From: Steromphala cineraria
Lineage: Eukaryota; Mollusca; Gastropoda; Trochida; Trochidae
Length of the DNA: 64,000 nucleotides
Assembly (NCBI GenBank): GCA_916613615.1
Contig: OU744736.1
Coordinates: 12,907,724-12,971,723, forward strand
Direction: 5' to 3'
The notes under the pieces were generated by a model, which was given only the letters and a program-made list of their open reading frames with translations, was not told the DNA's origin and made no database searches. The position numbers and the translations under genes were made by a program. Positions 1 through 9,713 of the stretch are shown here, piece after piece (within the stretch, counting starts at the first letter, position 1; every line of letters begins with the position of its first letter).

Positions 1-1860
1 AATTGAAATTCATACCAAGAAATTATTTTATGAAACTATCAAATGTTTTTATTTATTTATGTTAACAGCATCATTGAGTCAGGTGTGAATAAAGTTTACA
101 CTATGTCAGTAGAAGTTTTTATTGATGTTGAAGATGACATTTAATAATACCGCTTGAAACAAGTTTTGATGCGTTAAGTGTGGAGTGCCATGAAACCCGA
201 AATACTTCAAACCGCATCCATTTATATTGACACAGAGTATGTTGATGAGATCACATATGTCAAATTTGGAAATCGATGTTATTACATCAGGAACCACTTA
301 CTGAAAATTACAAGTTCAAAGTCAATCGCTACATTTGAGCGAAAATGCGGCCATTCAAATTCGGGATTTAGATCGAAAACCGGACAATGTGTCTCGAGTT
401 GCGCGCACTTATTCGCTAAACGTAATTCTGAAACCATGTCTACAGCTGACAGGAAGATATATTCGATTCGACAGTGTTTATTAGGTATTGTAACTAATAG
501 GTACATGTAGGTTAATTGGATACATACTTTCGACTATTACACGTATTGCAGATGTTTATTCGGTTTTGTTTTATAAAATCAAACATTCTATAGATATTAA
601 CCATAAATAGAAAGATTTGCAAGACCAGTGATCAGATATGAACTTCAATAAGCAAATTGCATATTTTGTAACTTATCAAAACCAAATACAATTTTAAGAA
701 AGATAATCAGTGTCTCTGTAAGTGGAAAATACCTCAACATTGTTTACTTTTCATTTCCAAGGTTTTAATGTTCTTTCACAGAGGCAGGAGGTTCACAACG
801 AAGTTTTTCTCGGATCTTAATAGCGATAAGGTGGTACTAACTAATAGGGACAAACTGCTACACACTTCCATTACCCTTATAACGTTTGCAACACATATTT
901 ACTATGATTATCAGTTTGTTTACAATCTCATTAAAATGAAATCATGATTTTCTTCACTGCGTCACGCTGATTCTATGCGTAACGTAGTGTAGCAAATAGA
1001 TCACATTTTGATAAGATTGATTTTTTGTACATTTGTTTATTGTACATCACTTTACTGTAATGTCAACAGAAACCCGAGTGTATAGACTAGATAAAGCTAA
1101 AACTTCCTTATCGGTTAGGCGAAATAAGACAAGGGAAACATAAAAAGAAGAATCACGTAATTAGTTTCAACACTATTGAAATGATAAAACGTGAAATCAT
1201 AAACCTTTTTAGCAAATATCGCATTAAAAGGAAAAACCTTTGTTCATACGACAAAATATGAAAACTTACAACAATAGCTTTATGAAAACAACAAGTTGAA
1301 ATTAAATTGATGACAATTGTTCCAGCCATGAGCATTTACGCTCTTACCTAATATAGGAAAGGAAAGGGAATCTCCTGACAAAATAGAGCTTTATGCATAT
1401 ATTTACCAAATTGTAGGACAGAACATTAAAACTGTCTACGTATTATTATTCAGAGATTTACGCTCTTCTTTTGAAGAAGAATTTCGCGATCAGTATCATA
1501 TTTGATAGAAACAATCTTAAGGTGAAGGATATCGTGTTTCGTAATATTTTCTTTGTAAATGAAGTGCACACAGTTGAAGCGATATAACATCAAGTAGCGG
1601 TGGACATGGGACTTGCTCGTCAATTCTTTGATATAGTTTATCTGATTGTCCTGATTACCTATGACTTACATTTGTTTATGAATACATTACACTTGTGTAG
1701 ACTCGTTTCTGTATCTCATGACGTATTTCTTTCATGTACATGTATCATTGGCGATGATAATGACGATTAAAACATGCAGCTATGAAGATAATTAATATGC
1801 TGAATTACGTGATGTCTCTTGTCTTTAAACAAACGTTATTTTCGATATACAGTATAAACC
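1..1860. other. AT-rich flank without supported gene
   Basis: There is one open frame of 110 codons on the plus strand at 178-510 (YVKFGNRCYYIRNHLLKI within it). It has no recognisable domain, signal peptide or splice support, and its composition equals its surroundings. I see no RNA gene or element here. Confidence 0.5.
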
Positions 1861-2035
1861 TACTATCATTATCGAGCCCGTGAATACTATATATGGGCAC
1901 TGATGTTTACTACTATTGTGTTTAAATATCAAATATTTCATTCGCTAATACTCGGGTAATACTTTTATCTAGGCACTGTGAACGTTAAAATAGTAACTTA
2001 GGGAGACTTGTATAATATCCTCTATTGAAAACTGC
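1861..2035 (-). repeat. Diverged copy of GAGGATATCAT / CCCGAG repeat
   Basis: Read on the minus strand it contains ATAGAGGATATTATACAAG, then TACCCGAGTATTAGCG, then GTGCCCATATATAG. The order of motifs resembles the repeat at 3030-3215 and at 11310-11460. Similarity is by eye and weak. Confidence 0.35.
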
Positions 2036-3029
2036 TACACAAAAAGTAGATGACAGACTAAAAGTAACCTCAGTTTCAATACTCAGTTGGCTATTTCGCT
2101 TGATTGACGTTATCTAGAACCATAACTAGATTCTTAAAACTTTTGATGAATTCGATAAATTTGCATGAAAGAAAATGAACAGCCTTAATATAAAAATGTC
2201 AATTAAGTAACGTTTGTTCAGCCGTTAGCGTGAATATAAATACTTCGACATAGAGACTTTGAATATGTGTGTATTTTAAAGGAGAAAGTACGACAAAAGC
2301 ACTCCTGTTTGAATACGTGATCGCTGCTGTGCTTAAATATTTTCTTTGAGCGCCTCATCAATGTTATCAAAATACCACATTCAAAGCTATGTCCTTTTTG
2401 AAATATAAAGCTGTTATCATCGAATCATAGTGTTCAGATATAAAGATATGGAAATAAAGATATCTACGTGTATATAGAACACAAAAAATAAAATTGAATA
2501 ATATGCAGCAGCTTACCAAAGGTTTGTTGAACTGAGGAGGATTCCCTATGTAATATCATCATTTATTTTTTTAGAATATATATACCTTTTTCTAACAAAA
2601 TATTTTATAGTTAATACTTATGGATCAATTTGTAAGCTGATCATGTCTACACACCAAATACAGAGAACAGATATGTGGCATGTCATACACATTTCTGGCA
2701 TTCTATAAGAGAGGCATTGGGTCAAAATTTCATCAATCCTTCGGTTAAAATAGTCAATATCATATGACTTACGTTTTTAGAGGAACTATTTCGAAATAAT
2801 AATCGAGAAATTTGATTTTTGCATTTAAGACTCCAGTGTTGTTTAAATCTCCGCAAAATGGGTTCCTCTAGTTATGTTAGTATACTCTTTCAGTATATTA
2901 TATGGCAATATTTATTCTAAATATACAATAAGAAAATAGTCGAAATCAAGCGAACACCATATAACATGATATTTTCACTGAGTTAACAAGTTAATTTGGT
3001 AAACATTTCGGAAAGCAGTTGAACATTAA

Positions 3030-3215
3030 ATAGAGGATATCATATGAGCGTCCATGCATACTACATGTATGTTTACGACACGACTCCCTGAATATTAGTA
3101 TTTCCCGAGCGAGGGCGAGGGATATTCTCAGTCTGACATTTACTAATAGGCACGAATGTCGTACACATATTTATTATGTCGTATTATGTCAGGGGCACGA
3201 ATATGTTATTCTGTT
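3030..3215 (+). repeat. Dispersed repeat, GAGGATATCAT / CCCGAGCGAGGG family
   Basis: It contains ATAGAGGATATCATATGAG, GTCCATGCATACTACATG and ATTTCCCGAGCGAGGG in an order matched, inverted, at 11310-11460 (AGGATATCATACGAGTGTCC and ATTTCCCGAGCGAGGG on the minus strand). It has no coding capacity, so it is probably a non-autonomous element. Confidence 0.6.
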
Positions 3216-3290
3216 TATTACCGTAGTCCAAAAATTATATCCTGACGTAACAATGTAATACATATGTATGTATGTAATAAATGAAAACAC

Positions 3291-3612
3291 TATTTTCTTT
3301 ATATATCCATGACATGGGGCACACCACACACACGTTTCTACAGATATATCTATTTTATTCAGATGTTCCTAACATAAAGATAATGCTTTTCAGATAAAAT
3401 TCAGTTAGATATTTACATTGTAGTAAATGAAGGAAGCAAGTTACAATTTCATAAATAAAACAAGCCCCTATGGTGGTATTTTCTTTATATATCCATGACA
3501 TGAGTCACACCACGCACACGTTTCTACAGATATATCAACATGTATTTTATTAAGATAAATGTTCCTACAATAAAGATAATGCTTTTCAGATAAAATTTAG
3601 TTAGATATTTAA
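3291..3612 (+). repeat. Direct duplication, about 130 bp
   Basis: Segments 3291-3417 and 3479-3612 are near-identical, both starting TATTTTCTTTATATATCCAT and running through ACACGTTTCTACAGATATATC and TAATGCTTTTCAGATAAAAT. They are separated by about 60 unrelated bases. No function is seen. Confidence 0.85.
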
Positions 3613-3680
3613 ATTGTTCATAAAGGTTTTTTATGTGACAAAAATTTACTATGAAGTAACTAACAATTCTAAACACAACT

Positions 3681-4070
3681 AAACTCCAACCCAACAAACA
3701 CACCCCAATGAAATAACTAAGGAGTAGGCCCCACGTCGGCGACATCACCCAATGGTGAAAGAAGTCGTTAAACTCCAACCCAACAAACACACCTCTTTGA
3801 AATAACGGCAAAGACCCCACGTCGGCAACATCACCCAATGGTGAAAGAAGACGCTAAACTCCAACCCAACAAACACACCCCAATGAAAGAACTAAGGCAT
3901 AGGCCCCACGTCGGCGACATCCCCCAATGGTGAAAGAAGACGTTAAACTCCAACGTAACAACAACTCCCCATTGAAAAAACTAAGGCATAGGCTCCACGT
4001 CGGCGACATCACCCAATGGTGAAAGAAGACGCTAAACTCCAACCCAACAAACACACCCCATTGAACACTT
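3681..4070. repeat. 86-89-bp satellite, four and a half copies
   Basis: Units begin with AAACTCCAACCCAACAAACA at 3681, 3770, 3856, 3945 and 4034, giving periods of 89, 86, 89 and 89 bases. Each unit has CCACGTCGGCGACATC and CCCAATGGTGAAAGAAGACG. It is more GC- and CpG-rich than its surroundings. A GTTAAACTCCAACCCAACAA-like motif is familiar from molluscan satellites. The apparent minus-strand frames here are the repeat read in translation. Confidence 0.92.
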
Positions 4071-4593
4071 GTGTAGTGATAGATTAAGCATGATTCTGAA
4101 GTATCAAGTTTGAAAACATTTAAGAATAATGGCCAGGTGTTCCTCTTACTCAAAACGTAACCAAGCTTGACCAACGATGTTTGACTTGTTCTTTTACATT
4201 TATAATCAACTACGGCTACTTAAGGGTTTTCGATTGCCTATATGCTTAGTTTTGTCTAAGAAAATCTGGCTTTCATTGATTAAATGCAAATATATAAACT
4301 GTCATTGACGCTGTGAAGATTATATTGAAAAAAACCGGAAGGAATCCCCATACGATCTTGGAATACAGGCAGTTGCGAGAGACTAGGTGCAAATATGATT
4401 CAAAAGTGTGATCCTTCACATTTTATCACAAGTGCATAGAGGTAAGGAATCTCAATTGATTCAAATTTTATGTTTAGGTCAAATTTTCTTATATCCATTG
4501 CTATCCTGTTTATCGTCAAATCTTATCTTCACCACACATCAAAATAATATTTTAACGTGACTAAATGTAATGTATTCATGGGTCACGTACATA

Positions 4594-4617
4594 TGACGTC
4601 AATGAAACGTATATATA
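4594..4617 (+). promoter_or_regulatory. CRE plus TATA box of the mucin-like gene
   Basis: A full CRE palindrome (TGACGTCA) at 4594-4601 lies 8 bases before an eight-base TATATATA run at 4610-4617. The predicted start codon at 4686 is about 70 bases beyond the TATA box, so transcription would begin near 4640 with a 5' leader of about 45 bases. Two short ACCGGAA (ETS-like) motifs lie in that leader. Motifs are read directly; promoter function and cAMP/ATF responsiveness are inferred. Confidence 0.55.
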
Positions 4618-4685
4618 TGCGTAGCTCTCCTGTAATCGGCCTCTTGGTGTCATCAACCGGAAGTCGAGCATCAGCAACCGGAAAC

Positions 4686-4731
4686 ATGTCTTGTAATGTG
4701 CTCACCGCTGTCACACTGCTCAGCTTCATAG
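4686..4731 (+). CDS. Mucin-like GPI-anchored protein, exon 1 (signal peptide)
   Basis: First of five predicted coding exons of a 318-residue secreted protein. It encodes MSCNVLTAVTLLSFI and the first base of an Ala codon, followed by a strong GTGAGT donor. With exon 2 this gives a hydrophobic signal peptide with a plausible cleavage after Ala20 (IWA before ISV). The frame is open upstream to 4557, but this Met is preferred: it opens the signal peptide directly and sits about 70 bases after a TATA box. The upstream Met codons would add a charged, non-hydrophobic extension. Exon 1 to exon 2 joins in phase 1. The family is not recognised; the gene model rests on splice signals and continuous phase. 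Confidence 0.7.
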
Positions 4732-4861
4732 GTGAGTTCATTGGCGAGAGAGAATTATTTTAGCACCAATTCCTTATCATCGTTTCATTGCAAGTGCATA
4801 CAATTGCATCAAGAAAGTTGGTTTAGTTTGTATTTTATTTATTTACAGATACCATGCAATC

Positions 4862-4942
4862 TAAATAAATTTAGATCAACAGGTTTTATATTTGGTCAAA
4901 CAGTATGACCAAATATAGAACCTGTTGATCTAAATTTATTTA
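4862..4942. repeat. 37-bp hairpin in intron 1
   Basis: Two 37-base arms (4862-4898 and 4906-4942) are inverted copies with one mismatch, separated by 7 bases. The arms contain TTAGATCAACAGG and its complement. The hairpin lies inside the 333-bp first intron of the mucin-like gene and would fold into a long stem in the pre-mRNA. It may be a miniature foldback element or a replication-derived palindrome. Confidence 0.9.
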
Positions 4943-5064
4943 TATTGGATACCATTTGATTTGAATTATATTAAGACGGAAACTGCATAACTTCCTGTCT
5001 GTCCGTGTGTGTTTCTGTTTTTACATTTAATGAAATATTCAATTTTTTTTCTCTATTCGTTCAG

Positions 5065-5182
5065 CTCCGATTTGGGCAATAAGTGTGAAGCAAGCTAATG
5101 ATTGGATAAAATCAAAATGCCCGGCAGTGAAGGCGTGCAAGATAGACGGTTACCAATGGCCAAACCCGATCATGCCTTGCTC
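5065..5182 (+). CDS. Mucin-like protein, exon 2 (start of cysteine-rich domain)
   Basis: The acceptor is a pyrimidine-rich tract ending TTCAG; the donor is GTAAGA. The 118-base exon completes Ala16 and encodes the end of the signal peptide and residues to about 55, including WIKSKCPAVKAC and YQWPNPIMPC. These give Cys34, Cys40 and Cys54 of the mature domain. It ends with two bases of a Ser codon completed by exon 3. The domain does not match a pattern I can name. Confidence 0.72.
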
Positions 5183-5498
5183 GTAAGAAAGTTTTTATTT
5201 CATAAGAAAAAGCTAGGATTGAAATTTGTGACTGCTATGCTATCCACTTTAGGTCACGTTCGGGTCATTTCGAATTGGCCCTGCTTCTAATGTAAAAGTT
5301 CAGCAGCGGAAACCTCGTATATAGTTGTATAATATATTATATCATTAGGACGCATGGCGGCTTATTGTTTTCTGTAATAAGCCAAACTACGGTAAAATCG
5401 CAATTGCCTGTCCATCAGTAACTCATTTCTTGTCACATTTCTGAGCAAATATTCAAAGTGGGGGTAGTTGGTAGTTAATGATTAATTCACTGTTGCAG

Positions 5499-5635
5499 AA
5501 AATGGGAGGAATACAATTCTTGCTACAGAAGCGAATCTGAATCCGCTAAATGTGGTCTGGCTGGGTCAGAGGAGTTGGAAATTGCCATGGGAAAGAAATA
5601 CGATAATTGTTGGAGCCAGTGCAGTGACGAACTAA
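5499..5635 (+). CDS. Mucin-like protein, exon 3 (cysteine-rich domain)
   Basis: The acceptor is TGTTGCAG and the donor GTATGA. The 137-base exon encodes residues 55-101 and contributes Cys63, Cys73, Cys92 and Cys96 (including YNSCYRSES and YDNCWSQC). Together with exon 2 and the first codons of exon 4 the cysteine spacing is C-x5-C-x13-C-x8-C-x9-C-x18-C-x3-C-x8-C. Eight cysteines fit a disulfide-stabilised extracellular module. It is open only in the frame that links exons 2 and 4. The spacing does not match EGF, kazal, kunitz or chitin-binding patterns as I know them. Confidence 0.72.
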
Positions 5636-5834
5636 GTATGATTTAACTTACAGTTGAATGTGCTCTACGCATTAAATTTAATGAGTAAAATGTACTGTCA
5701 GTTTACCTTCAAGATGTATGATTAATAGTGTACATGTTCGATATCACTATTACTATAAATGTAAAGCAGTAAATAATGCGGTGATTAATGTCAATGTATG
5801 TTGACTAATTCTTTGAACAATTTAAAAACAACAG

Positions 5835-6131
5835 GTAAATCTGAGTGTGAAGGGCATGGACAACCAACCACAACTACGCGAAAAACCACTACCATAACTA
5901 CTAAACCACTTACGACAACAACAACTACCACAACCACAACAACAACTGAACCAACAACTACCACAACCACAACCACAACAACAACAACAACAACAACTGA
6001 ACCTACAACGACAACCCAACCTACAACAACAACATCCAAAACTACGACAAAGAAGCGAACCGCCACACCCGTAGTAGCAACAACGGAACCTTCAATAACT
6101 GAAGCAGATGAAGTGCGCTCGGCTTCTAATG
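5835..6131 (+). CDS. Mucin-like protein, exon 4 (threonine-rich region)
   Basis: The 297-base exon starts after AACAACAG and encodes KSECEGHG (the eighth cysteine, Cys105), then about 75 residues of almost pure threonine with Pro, Glu and Lys punctuation (TTTTEPTTTT, TTTTQPTTTT). It ends in EADEVRSASN before a GTATTT donor. Thr/Pro runs of this kind are typical O-glycosylated mucin stalks. The stretch is built on an ACA/ACC trinucleotide repeat and is likely to vary in length between alleles. It is followed by a 1.6-kb intron. Confidence 0.75.
5900..6040 (+). repeat. Coding (ACA/ACC)n tract
   Basis: A nearly continuous ACA/ACC trinucleotide tract forms the threonine-rich part of exon 4. The same bases create meaningless poly-Val and poly-Cys frames on the other strand. 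Confidence 0.9.
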
Positions 6132-7729
6132 GTATTTATAAATAACGTTCTTCTGCAAAAGGTTCGAAATACCTACGCTAAAGGTTAATTGATAATATTC
6201 AGTGATTTTTACCACAATTAAGTATTAATATAGTACATTCCACCTACAACTACATTTCTATAGTCCATTAAAGCTCCATTGTCATATTTGCATGCGGTTC
6301 GTGATTTAAATTTAGCTATTGAGAAAAGAAATATATCACTTGGTAGAAAAATCTTTCGTCGAAAGTTTTGTATCATATTTAGATGTTTTCATCGACAATA
6401 TAATACTTATTTTGACGTCCAAAGTAGAGTGCCCTCTGCAAAAGTGCCCTAGAATTTAACGAACCCGCATTCGGTGACGTCATCATTATGTGTTACACCG
6501 AGGCTCAGTTACTGCAATTGCGTTCAACGGGTATAAACGAGTACTTGATTCAGAGAAAACGAAATGAAAATCTCGGAGACAACTTTCGAGCGTATATTTA
6601 GTGAACGCAGTTGTGAGATGGCAACACTTGATTCGCCTTCATGTCGACATTCCGGGGCTGCCGTTTTGAAAAATTGTCTCCTATTTAATGAATGTTGTAC
6701 CGATTTCCTCATGGTTGGTCGCAAAATATTGCTAAAAATACAACAAATACAGTAAAGATACTTTTTAAAATATTGCAATTCACTACTACTTGAATATGAT
6801 ATATTTAATCCAGTAAATTTTATGATACTCTATAGATTTCAAACAAATGATTTAAGTTAAAGTACACTGTATTGCTTTTAAGTGACGCAGAGTATGTTTA
6901 TTACTTTTTAATTTACCGTAAAATGCCAAAATCATTATATCATAATACCATGCCTGTACCAATCACTGGACTACTCAAACACCAATATTTGGCCATTTGG
7001 CTATCTTGGTATTTGGCTGCAAATATGAAAACATTAAGAAATACGTTTGATTCAATGTCGTGGGCCATTGTTCGGTTCTCGATCATCAATCTCGACTGTT
7101 ATCTGTTATTGTGAATATAGTCAACTTGAAAGCATATTACTTTCAATGCCGTAACAGCCTCTTACTTTAAAAGTTATTTGATCACTTACTAGCTGTCAAC
7201 CTACTCCCAAGGTGACAGTTGGTTGTGCATTTTCTGCAGAAAGTTGATCAATGCATTTTTGCACACTGTTTAATTGGTGTCATCAAAGTAGGTTTCGAGT
7301 GGCTTCGGGCGTATTGTGGCCGTAAATTTATCTTGATTTGATAGAATTTAACGAAAAACCCTAATGTTAATGTTATGTGTATATGAAGAGGAATGGATTC
7401 GACTCTTGCAAAGTTGAATTAATTCCTTAACAATTGGCTAAATTATTTAAAAGTGAATTTAATGGACTTACGCTTATACAGATGAATGTTTTCTGTTATC
7501 TATATATGTATCATTATAATTATATAAATACTTTTGTATCATGGTATATTATGTTTAAATCAGGGCCTATATTTCGTAGAGACAATGAATACTTGACCAC
7601 ATACTTGAAATGCTGAATTATGCTATGATGCGTCATTGATTCACTTATAAAATATCAATGATAACAATTACCCTTCTGTGCAGTGTTTCAACATTACTTC
7701 CTATTATTACGAAGTTCTCGTTTTTATAG
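6132..7729 (+). other. Intron 4 of the mucin-like gene
   Basis: A 1.6-kb AT-rich intron between the Thr-rich and Asn-rich exons. It contains a CRE-like TGACGTCA near 6475 and two overlapping short open frames on opposite strands (about 6524-6778) that I cannot identify. Phase 1 is kept across the intron, so a cassette exon of phase 1-1 could be hidden here, but I see none with good splice sites. Confidence 0.6.
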
Positions 7730-8088
7730 ACAACAAAGATGGTGACAGAAACGAAGGCAACAATGAAGGAAATGCTTCATCCGATGACACAACCACGGAC
7801 GATAACCCTGAACTGGACAACAGCAACCTTGGCAACAATGGCAACAATGGTAACAATGACAACAATGGCAACAATGGCAACAATGGCAGCAATGGTAACA
7901 ATGGCAACAATGGTAACAATGGCAACAACACAAGTGCCAACAATGGCAACAGTGGAACCGACAAGAGCTCTGATGGCGGGTTTAATCTGATGGACATCCT
8001 GAAGAATTCTAGTTCTTCTACCCACGGTGTGGTGGAGATGTTTCTTCTGCTTCCCTTTTTTCTGCAGGTCCTTCAACATCTTCTGTAA
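7730..8088 (+). CDS. Mucin-like protein, exon 5 (Asn-Gly repeats, GPI signal)
   Basis: This terminal exon begins after TTTTTATAG and completes Asp200. It encodes an acidic segment (DNKDGDRNEGN), then about 11 NNG triplets with a few substitutions, then KSSDGGFNLMDILKNSSSS, and ends in a hydrophobic tail (GVVEMFLLLPFFLQVLQHLL) directly before TAA. A small-residue Ser/Asn cluster followed by a hydrophobic C-terminus is the layout of a GPI-attachment signal, so the mature protein is probably tethered to the cell surface. A cryptic acceptor-like tract (pyrimidines then CTGCAG) near 8050-8066 could allow an alternative end without the tail. The total model is 318 residues. Confidence 0.75.
7835..7935 (+). 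repeat. Coding 9-bp GGCAACAAT minisatellite
   Basis: About eleven tandem 9-base units (GGCAACAAT and variants with GAC, AGC or GGT) encode the NNG repeat of exon 5. Copy number is likely polymorphic. Confidence 0.9.
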
Positions 8089-9252
8089 TGGTTGACTCCA
8101 ACATACCAACCTACAGTGCCATTGGAGATCTGTTTGCCTCTTTCTTGTACTCACGGCATGATGTGATTTCCCTACTTCTCCCCGTTTCATACAATGTCTT
8201 CAATATTTTCTACAATTGTTGTATTGTGGCCATCTTTCACGTTTTTTCTTAGTAAGCAAACGATAATGGCTTTAAAACTGTTCTGGTGTTACCTTTAGAT
8301 ATTATTGTGTTTTTATGCAGTTTTTATTTGATTATTTCCGTTCTTATATTTATTTGTTGGTAATACAGGAATTTTTGTACTACACAAAGATTGTAGATCT
8401 TTAAATGACACTATTTTGACTTTAAAGACTTGAAGTCAGACAATAAGAGAGCGCATATCAAAGGGGGGAACCGAGTGATTTATTTTTTCTTCTGCCAAGC
8501 ATAGATTGGGTTTTCTACAGTTTTTGGTTATTTAGTCTGAATCTGTCATTTGTGGTTCGACGTTTAGCGGTACATTGCTTGGTCTATGTTAATATCAATC
8601 TATGTTAATATGGAGAAGGCTATCAACTATGCAATATTTTTCACAGAACTTAATTTTCAAATCATTGCTCTGCTCTTCCAGCCAAATAATCTTACAATAA
8701 TTCTTGTCTCTGAAAATATTTCTCACGAAACCTAGTGATACCATTGACCATAATCAGACATTCAGACTTATCTCCTCTGCATGGCATCAATGAAATCACA
8801 GAATTTTTCCAACGCTTCATTGCATTGTCCTTTGATTCTTCACCCCCTTTCTTTACAACAAAGATTTTATTCATCGAAGGAAGTCTCCCACAGTAGGCGG
8901 AACTAGCAGCAGGCATAAGGTGGGATAGTACTGTCGAAGGTCATAATGCCACAACGTTATCTTTTCATCGTTGTGTGCCATTCAACCAAGACAACATCTT
9001 TTAATCGAAGAGTTCTCCAAACAACTCGAGTACCTTGAATTTCCCCCCGTTAACCCATTTTATATGATAAGTATTGGGTCGCCTGAACCATTTATTCTTG
9101 AACAATCTTTTGGACAATTCAAGCCTCGTTGAAAGATTTTAAGTTTTCATTCTCTTTTTGTTTAAGTGTACTCCTGTACCAACACATGTCCTGTACATGG
9201 CAATTGTAGACAATTCGAATCTTTCACTATCCTTGTTTTTTAAATGAATAAA
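8089..9252 (+). other. Probable 3'UTR of the mucin-like gene
   Basis: There is no AATAAA between the stop codon and 9247, so the transcript may run to the signal there. On the minus strand, 8692-8916 has a coding-like open frame of 74 codons (contains KIFVVKKGGEESKDNAMKRW). It lacks supported splice sites and the surrounding minus-strand frame is interrupted, so it may be a decayed element or a chance frame. Confidence 0.4.
9247..9252 (+). terminator. AATAAA poly(A) signal
   Basis: This is the first canonical AATAAA downstream of the stop codon at 8086-8088. T/GT-rich sequence follows within 30 bases. Assignment to the mucin-like gene is inferred. Confidence 0.4.
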
Positions 9253-9315
9253 AATTTGCAAGTTTCGTCTTGTTTTGTTTTAAGGGGAACTCATACCCAC
9301 TGTGTATAACCGTAC

Positions 9316-9713
9316 ACCGGAACTAGCGAGGTGTACGGCGGAGAAATGTTGCTAGTGAGCTCGAGGAGCGTGATCGCAAACGGGATCACTTAAAAAGCAA
9401 TCATCGCCGTTTCATCAAATATTTCTATGTTATTATCATGTCAATAGCTTTCCGAGACATAACTATTTAATGTCATATCCTGTCCATAGTCAGAGATAGC
9501 AAATATGTTACTAACAACATCATTACTCGCAACTGTCATTGTTACTGTCCCTTGGATACAGAATGACAAGCACATACATTTTACTAAGTATGTGTGCTAA
9601 AATGACCACATGATGTTGATTATTTGAAAGTTATGAAGTAAAATATTACCTAATTTTCGATTTCGGCTCCTCGCTAGCAACATTTCTCCGCCGTACACCT
9701 CGCTAGTTCCGGT
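9316..9713. mobile_element. Terminal-inverted-repeat element, 40-bp TIRs
   Basis: The left end starts ACCGGAACTAGCGAGGTGTA and the right end is its inverted copy (ending TAGTTCCGGT). The arms are about 40 bases long without mismatch, then diverge after CTAG. The interior of about 300 bases has no coding capacity, so this is a MITE-type element. No clear target-site duplication is visible at these ends. The TIRs are much richer in GC and CpG than the flanks. Confidence 0.85.

Noticed and set aside
3524..4174. Minus-strand frames with repeated VFVGLEF
   Set aside because: Translation of the 86-89-bp satellite; unit lengths are not all multiples of three and frames break.
5791..6066. Minus-strand poly-Val and poly-Cys open frames
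   Set aside because: They are the antisense of the Thr-codon tract in exon 4; no start, splice or domain support.
7707..7997. Minus-strand Leu/Pro-rich frame and plus-strand Thr-Met frame
   Set aside because: Shadows of the 9-bp coding repeat in exon 5.
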